The position numbers and the translations under genes were made by a program. The notes beneath the pieces were generated by a model, which searched no databases, was not told the DNA's origin, and saw only the letters and a program-made list of their open reading frames with translations. A stretch of 18,491 bases of DNA from JBDTSW01 sp039930945 (GTDB taxonomy: Bacteria > Actinomycetota > Thermoleophilia > Solirubrobacterales > 70-9). Shown piece after piece: positions 15,481 to 18,491 of the stretch (within the stretch, counting starts at the first letter, position 1; each line of letters begins with the position of its first letter). The DNA lies in NCBI GenBank assembly GCA_039930945.1, contig JBDTSW010000039.1, positions 1-18,491 on the forward strand. Direction: 5' to 3'.

Positions 15481-16245
15481 ATGTCGACTGAATCCAGATG
15501 CGTCCTCTCTGCTCTTGCCTGCTCGTGCGCGGCGACCCTGCTCCTCGCCGTCGGCCTTCCCAAGCATGCCCAGGCAATCGAAATACGCTCCGCCTCGTTC
15601 GAGTCGACCCTCAACGAAGGCAGCGATTTCGGCTGGCGCGTCGATTCCCCGTTCACGGTGACGAGGACGAGCGAGGCCGGCGGCGCCGATGGCGACTACG
15701 CCGCAAAGATCGTCACCAACGGCGGCAGCTCGGGCTGCTCCTGCCCGCGGATGACCTTCCAGGACGGGTTCTCCTACGGCTCCGGCGACGAGTTCTGGAT
15801 GTCCGGCTCTTGGTATCTGCCCGACCCGGACAAGGTCTATTGGTCCAGGCTGATGAACCTCGGCCACTTCGAGGCGTCAGGGGACCCCGACAACTGGGTC
15901 CTGGGCCTGTTTCGAGAGGACTTCGAGCCGGACGCCGTGAAGCTGGTCGCGCGCAGCTACGACGGTGATACCGGGCGCTCAGACCTGACGCCCGCTATCC
16001 CGATTCCGACGGCGCAGTGGTTCACGATCACGGTTCACGCCAAGCTCTCCCCGACTGACGGGCAGGCGCTGACCGAGGTCTACAAGGACTGGGAGCTTGT
16101 GTCCACCTCGACCCAGCGGAACATGTGGCAGAACTCCCCGCTGCATTTCTACAACGCCGGCCTCTCCTACTTCTGGAACGGGAACGGCGACACGAGCGTC
16201 TACTTCGACAGGCCGCTGCTGGGGTATGTCGGAAAAAGGGACTGA
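15481..16245 (+). CDS. Secreted beta-sandwich (polysaccharide lyase-like) protein, first copy
   Basis: A 254-residue exported protein. Signal peptide 1-36 ends AQA before IEIRSASFES. The domain of about 215 residues contains FGWRVDSPFTVTRTSEAGGA, a CSCPRMTFQ pair of cysteines, YWSRLMNLGHFEA and PLHFYNAGLSYFWNGNGDTS. This pattern resembles concanavalin-like lyases of the heparin-lyase-I-like group, but I cannot place catalytic residues, so polysaccharide binding or cleavage is only a suggestion. The frame stops at 16243-16245, just after an AAAAAGGG run. One base of shift there joins it through a Pro-rich linker to a second copy. No good ribosome site precedes the ATG. Confidence 0.65.
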   Translation: MSTESRCVLSALACSCAATLLLAVGLPKHAQAIEIRSASFESTLNEGSDFGWRVDSPFTVTRTSEAGGADGDYAAKIVTNGGSSGCSCPRMTFQDGFSYGSGDEFWMSGSWYLPDPDKVYWSRLMNLGHFEASGDPDNWVLGLFREDFEPDAVKLVARSYDGDTGRSDLTPAIPIPTAQWFTITVHAKLSPTDGQALTEVYKDWELVSTSTQRNMWQNSPLHFYNAGLSYFWNGNGDTSVYFDRPLLGYVGKRD

Positions 16246-16933
16246 TCCCGACCCGACCCCATCCGAGACGCCCGACCCGACCCCATCCGAGTGGCGGCGC
16301 TTCGCCTCCTTCGAGTCGAGCCTCAACGCTGACAGCGACTACGGCTGGCGTGTCGATTCCCCGTTCTCGGTAACGAGGACGAACGAGGTCGGCGCCGCCG
16401 ATGGCGACTACGCCGCGAAGATCGTCACCAACGGCGGCAGCTCGGGCTGTTCGTGCCCGCGGATGACCTTTCAGGAGGGGCTCTCCTACGGCCCCGGCGA
16501 CGAGGTCTGGATCGGCGGTTCTTGGTATGTGACCGACGCTACGAAGCTCGCCTGGTCGCGGCTGATGAACCTGGGGCACTTCGAGGGGTCGGACTCCCCC
16601 AACAACTGGAATCTCGGCTTGCGGGTTCGTGATGCGGGGATGGAAGTCAGCGCCCGCAACTACGACAGCGACGCGCATCAGTCGGTGCTGATGCCTGCGC
16701 ACCCGATCCCGGAGGGCCGCTGGTTCGACGTGGACCTGCACTTCAGGCTCTCCCCCAACGACGGCCGGGCCCGACCGAGGTCTACATCGACGGCGAGCTC
16801 GTCCGCACGAGCACGAGGGGCGAACATGCTCAACGGCGACCCGCTGCACTTCTACAACGCCGGACTCTCCTACTTCTGGCCGGGGAACGGCAACACGACC
16901 GTCTACTTCGACGCGCCGCGGCTGGAGTACTGA
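16226..16933 (+). pseudogene. Second copy of the secreted domain, separated by frame shifts
   Basis: This is a close tandem copy of the upstream domain, sharing GWRVDSPFSVTRT, SGCSCPRMTFQ, SRLMNLGHFEGS and PLHFYNAGLSYFWPGNGN. It is preceded by the linker DPDPTPSETPDPTPSE. It reads in the +1 frame relative to the first copy; removing one base from the AAAAAGGG run at 16233-16240 would make one two-domain protein. Inside it, a base appears lost at GGGCCC (16767-16772) and one gained at GAGGGG (16815-16820), so about 17 residues are read out of frame where TEVYIDGELVRTSTR would be expected. All three lie in short homopolymers, so sequencing error and real decay are both possible. Confidence 0.6.
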
Positions 16934-17121
16934 CTGGCCCTGACGAGCTCTTGCTGGGGCGGCTGCGCGGTCCGCGGCTGCGGCGGGCTGGTCGCAGACT
17001 CGAGCTCCCGAGCCGCCCTTCCACCTCCGCGGCAGAACGTCCTCTGGCCTCGGCACTCCGTTGCGGGCTGACGGTCGGCCCGGGCATTTGGACAGCTGAG
17101 CCCTTCGAGGTTCGGGAAGCA

Positions 17122-17166
17122 TGGGCGCGACTGGTTTCGAACCAGCGACCTCTCGCGTGTGAAGCG
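17122..17166 (-). repeat. tRNA-Val(CAC) 3' fragment 1 (attachment scar)
   Basis: The minus strand carries CGCTTCACACGCGAG, AGGTC, GCTGG-TTCGAAA-CCAG, and acceptor CGCGCCC with discriminator A at 17122. It is the anticodon arm, T arm and 3' acceptor of tRNA-Val(CAC) without the 5' half. Identity to the tRNA ends at the 5' side of the anticodon stem. The sequence to its right lacks the GGATG array seen at the other two fragments but contains a perfect palindrome CGGCAACGTTGCCG at 17210-17223. No gene is seen from 16934 to 17300 apart from this site. Confidence 0.75.
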
Positions 17167-17300
17167 GTATCGCACGGAGTCAACGGGTCAGCCTCGGGCA
17201 TAGGCAGACCGGCAACGTTGCCGTGGATCGGACAGAGGGTCGCCATTCACCCGGAGGGAGTAGGTTTCGGGCCGTAGTCGACACGAAGGTGGTGGTGCAG

Positions 17301-17609
17301 ATGTATGCCAGGATCGCGCGGTTCGAGGGTGGGGACACGTCCCAGATGGACGCGGTGATAGATGGCGCACGCCAGATGATGGACTCGACGTTCGACTCGC
17401 CGCCCGAGGGTTTGGAGGGCGCGAAGGCCGTATGGATGCTCGTCGACCGCGAGAACGCCAGAGGGCTGGGTGTCACCCTCTTTGAGAACGAGGAGGACCT
17501 GCGTCGCGGCGATGAGGCGCTCAATGCGATGTCCCCCGCTGTCGACGCTGGTCAGCGCCGTTCGAACGTCGAGATCTACGAGATAGCCCACCGCAGGGAA
17601 CGCGAGTAG
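17301..17609 (+). CDS. Small dimeric alpha-beta barrel (ABM-like) protein, cassette cargo
   Basis: A 102-residue cytosolic protein starting MYARIARFEGGDTSQMDAVI. The pattern of a first strand, a helix with AVIDGARQMMDSTFDSP, a GAKAVWMLVDRENARGLGVT beta hairpin, then FENEEDLRRGDEALNAMSP and a final strand VEIYEIAH fits the ferredoxin-like fold of antibiotic biosynthesis monooxygenase-type proteins. That fold also includes heme-degrading and stress proteins, so no reaction is assigned. The ATG at 17301 has AAGGTGG eight bases upstream; the frame is open a little further up. It is the only gene between tRNA-Val fragments 1 and 2, so it looks like cassette cargo. Confidence 0.7.
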   Translation: MYARIARFEGGDTSQMDAVIDGARQMMDSTFDSPPEGLEGAKAVWMLVDRENARGLGVTLFENEEDLRRGDEALNAMSPAVDAGQRRSNVEIYEIAHRRERE

Positions 17610-17708
17610 CTTCATCCCGGGCTCGCTCCCTATCGAGCAGACCTGGGCCGGAGGAATAGCACCGCTGGTTTCGTCGAAGCGCTCGACCGCGAGGGCTTGG
17701 CTTTGCCA

Positions 17709-17753
17709 TGGGCGCGGCTGGTTTCGAACCAGCGACCTCTCGCGTGTGAAGCG
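17709..17753 (-). repeat. tRNA-Val(CAC) 3' fragment 2 (attachment core)
   Basis: The minus strand reads the anticodon arm from CGCTTCACACGCGAG through AGGTC, the intact T arm GCTGG-TTCGAAA-CCAGC, and acceptor CGCGCCC with A. The 5' half of the tRNA is replaced by other sequence. It forms most of the left copy of a 68-bp perfect direct repeat (17714-17781 and 18338-18405). Confidence 0.8.
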
Positions 17754-17781
17754 GTGGTCCCTCAGGCACGGATAGGCGTCG
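17714..17781. repeat. 68-bp perfect direct repeat, left copy
   Basis: Positions 17714-17781 and 18338-18405 are identical over 68 bases. About 40 bases are tRNA-Val 3' sequence and about 28 bases (GTGGTCCCTCAGGCACGG onward) lie beyond the tRNA. The copies are 624 bp apart and bracket the hicBA pair. Conservation beyond the tRNA part means the two copies come from the same type of element end, not just from the same tRNA. Confidence 0.9.
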
Positions 17782-17793
17782 ATCGGCCGGTCC

Positions 17794-17854
17794 AGATGCT
17801 CTTGGATGCGTGGGGATATGCGCGGATTCGGGCACCAGAACGGCGCGGGTGCCC
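17794..17854. repeat. Phased GGATG-like array plus inverted repeat (arm region 1)
   Basis: AGATG, GGATG, GGATA and GGATT start at 17794, 17804, 17814 and 17824, exactly 10 bp apart. The first begins 13 bp past the end of the 68-bp repeat. An inverted repeat GGGCACC (17830-17836) / GGTGCCC (17848-17854) follows. The same layout occurs beside the right copy. Helically phased repeats next to a tRNA core are what integrase arm sites look like; the function is inferred. Confidence 0.7.
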
Positions 17855-17882
17855 AGTCGCCTGGAGCCGTTCGGTTTGCCGC

Positions 17883-18077
17883 TCAGCTCACAGACGCCGG
17901 AGGGGAGACGTCGAGCTGCCGGCAGATTCCGCGGACCGTTCCCGGCCTGATCTCGCGGCTCCGGGGCACCGCGGACGGGTTTCCGTCTGGGCCGCGCCAC
18001 TTCGCGTGCTTCGCGCCCTCGCCGATCAGTCGGCAGCCCTGTTCGCGGAGGTGGCGTTCCAGGTCGCGTCGCTTCAC
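17883..18077 (-). CDS. hicA: HicA-type toxin (mRNA interferase)
   Basis: A 64-residue double-stranded-RNA-binding-fold ribonuclease that cleaves mRNA during translation when not bound by HicB. The family pattern is clear: MKRRDLERHLREQGCRLIGE, GAKHAKW with the catalytic His24, then SAVPRSREIRPGTVRGICRQ. The usual second His in VPRH is Ser/Arg here. The GTG at 18077 overlaps the hicB stop by four bases (GTGA), so its translation depends on hicB. The order hicB-hicA is the reverse of the E. coli pair but common elsewhere. It is the distal gene of a two-gene cassette between tRNA-Val fragments 2 and 3. Confidence 0.85.
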   Translation of the reverse strand: MKRRDLERHLREQGCRLIGEGAKHAKWRGPDGNPSAVPRSREIRPGTVRGICRQLDVSPPASVS

Positions 18078-18301
18078 GAAGCGACAGTGAGAACGAGCGA
18101 CTCGTTGTCTCCGTGCCTTGACCCACCGGCGAGCCCCTCGTCAGGGGTCAGAACGACCTCGAGCGCATCGAGGACGTTAGCCTTCGCAGCCTCTCGCGTC
18201 TCGCCCTCGCTGATTGCGCCGGGGATCTCGAGCACCTGCGCCGTGACCCAGCCATCGCCAGCATCGGAGTAGCGGATCGTGAGGTGCAACTCGTCGCTCA
18301 T
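18074..18301 (-). CDS. hicB: HicB-type antitoxin
   Basis: A 75-residue antitoxin: MSDELHLTIRYSDAGDGWVT, then AQVLEIPGAISEGETREAAK and a helix ANVLDALEVVL. This is the partially degraded RNase-H-like fold of HicB that blocks the HicA active site. The C-terminal part is short (DNESLVLTVAS) with no evident helix-turn-helix or ribbon-helix-helix, so self-repression would need another mechanism. The ATG at 18301 is preferred over one at 18334 because TACCGT lies seven bases before it and the N-terminus then has family length. The upstream ATG falls inside the tRNA fragment end. Confidence 0.85.
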   Translation of the reverse strand: MSDELHLTIRYSDAGDGWVTAQVLEIPGAISEGETREAAKANVLDALEVVLTPDEGLAGGSRHGDNESLVLTVAS

Positions 18302-18308
18302 GCCCCAA

Positions 18309-18314
18309 ACGGTA
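18309..18314 (-). promoter_or_regulatory. Candidate -10 box TACCGT of hicBA
   Basis: TACCGT (TAnnnT) is seven bases before the hicB ATG at 18301, so the message would be leaderless. It lies inside the cassette, 20 bases from the tRNA-Val fragment, so the cassette brings its own promoter. Confidence 0.45.
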
Positions 18315-18333
18315 GCCGAGCGCACGGTCTGCA

Positions 18334-18377
18334 TGGTGCGGCTGGTTTCGAACCAGCGACCTCTCGCGTGTGAAGCG
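18334..18377 (-). repeat. tRNA-Val(CAC) 3' fragment 3 (attachment core)
   Basis: The same anticodon arm, variable loop and T arm as fragment 2, but the acceptor 3' strand is eroded (GGTGCG on the plus strand where GGGCGCG is expected). The 5' half of the tRNA is missing. By the usual geometry the intact tRNA-Val should lie to the right, outside the window. Confidence 0.78.
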
Positions 18378-18405
18378 GTGGTCCCTCAGGCACGGATAGG
18401 CGTCG
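18338..18405. repeat. 68-bp perfect direct repeat, right copy
   Basis: Identical to 17714-17781. The unit length from copy to copy is 624 bp and includes arm region 1, hicA and hicB. Confidence 0.9.
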
Positions 18406-18417
18406 TTCGGTGCCGTC

Positions 18418-18488
18418 GGATGCCCGCGGATGTGCGGGGATGTGTGCGGATGTAGCCGCTAACGGGCACCAGAACCGCGCTGGTGCCC
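18418..18488. repeat. Phased GGATG array plus inverted repeat (arm region 2)
   Basis: GGATG occurs at 18418, 18428, 18438 and 18448, exactly 10 bp apart and again starting 13 bp past the 68-bp repeat. A 9-bp inverted repeat GGGCACCAG (18464-18472) / CTGGTGCCC (18480-18488) follows after a gap exactly 10 bp longer than in arm region 1. It would be the left arm of a further element lying to the right. Confidence 0.75.
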
Positions 18489-18491
18489 AAT

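Noticed and set aside
16226..16245. Classical -1 slippery heptamer at the AAAAAGGG run
   Set aside because: The shift needed is +1 and the run does not fit the X-XXY-YYZ pattern in frame, so a standard programmed -1 signal is not supported. An indel or sequencing error is simpler.
17668..17690. A further weak tRNA-Val-like match (GCTGGTTTCG)
   Set aside because: Only ten bases match the T arm and the next bases do not pair as a T stem; likely chance or too decayed to call.
17521..18126. A 201-codon minus-strand frame with HIPTHPRASG and EVAGSKPAAP
   Set aside because: It reads through tRNA-Val fragment 2 and the phased repeats, and overlaps hicA in another frame. It is not a gene.

Overview
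The window is GC-rich bacterial DNA, most likely from the Actinomycetota. The Rpf-like secreted transglycosylase behind a c-di-AMP riboswitch and the apparently leaderless promoters point there. A Thermoleophilia/Solirubrobacterales origin is my guess from overall protein style and is not proven by any single marker. Most genes lie on the minus strand.

Layout. (1) 1-780 is the end of an integrated element: a 5' piece of an IS3-type transposase orfA, a hypothetical ORF, three phased 9-bp repeats, and a displaced 3' part of a tRNA-Ser(CGA) gene. The tRNA 5' half is missing, so the element lies to the left and the chromosome resumes at about 781. (2) 781-2376 holds a minimal zinc metallopeptidase, a small membrane protein, and an Rpf-like transglycosylase whose leader is a c-di-AMP (ydaO-type) riboswitch ending almost on the start codon. 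(3) 2479-8535 is a five-gene oligopeptide/dipeptide ABC importer operon in the order permease C, binding lipoprotein, permease B, ATPase D, ATPase F, with 4-base overlaps at B/D and D/F and a very strong hairpin after the lipoprotein gene. (4) 8611-10768 has a short-chain dehydrogenase and a zinc alcohol dehydrogenase, divergently transcribed around a perfect dyad. (5) 10779-13988 holds small conserved genes (DUF6812-like, PASTA-like, zinc-ribbon-like, one unrecognised), a membrane-anchored FKBP isomerase and a TrkA_N-type potassium channel. (6) 14126-18491 is a tRNA-Val(CAC) hotspot: a VOC gene cut off next to a decayed tRNA-Val; a secreted cupredoxin-FN3 protein; a duplicated secreted domain split by frame shifts; then three successive 3' fragments of tRNA-Val that bracket small cassettes, one carrying a dimeric-barrel protein and one a hicBA toxin-antitoxin pair.

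The most interesting part is 17122-18491. Two tRNA-Val fragments begin a perfect 68-bp direct repeat. Each repeat is followed, after the same 12-bp gap, by four GGATG-type motifs at exact 10-bp spacing and then an inverted repeat. This looks like a recombinase attachment site (core plus phased arm sites) repeated in tandem, with a 624-bp hicBA unit and no recombinase gene inside it. I read it as a tandem array of minimal, trans-mobilised tRNA cassettes. A second theme is a set of at least seven genes with a TAnnnT box 6-9 nt before the start codon, which suggests leaderless transcription.
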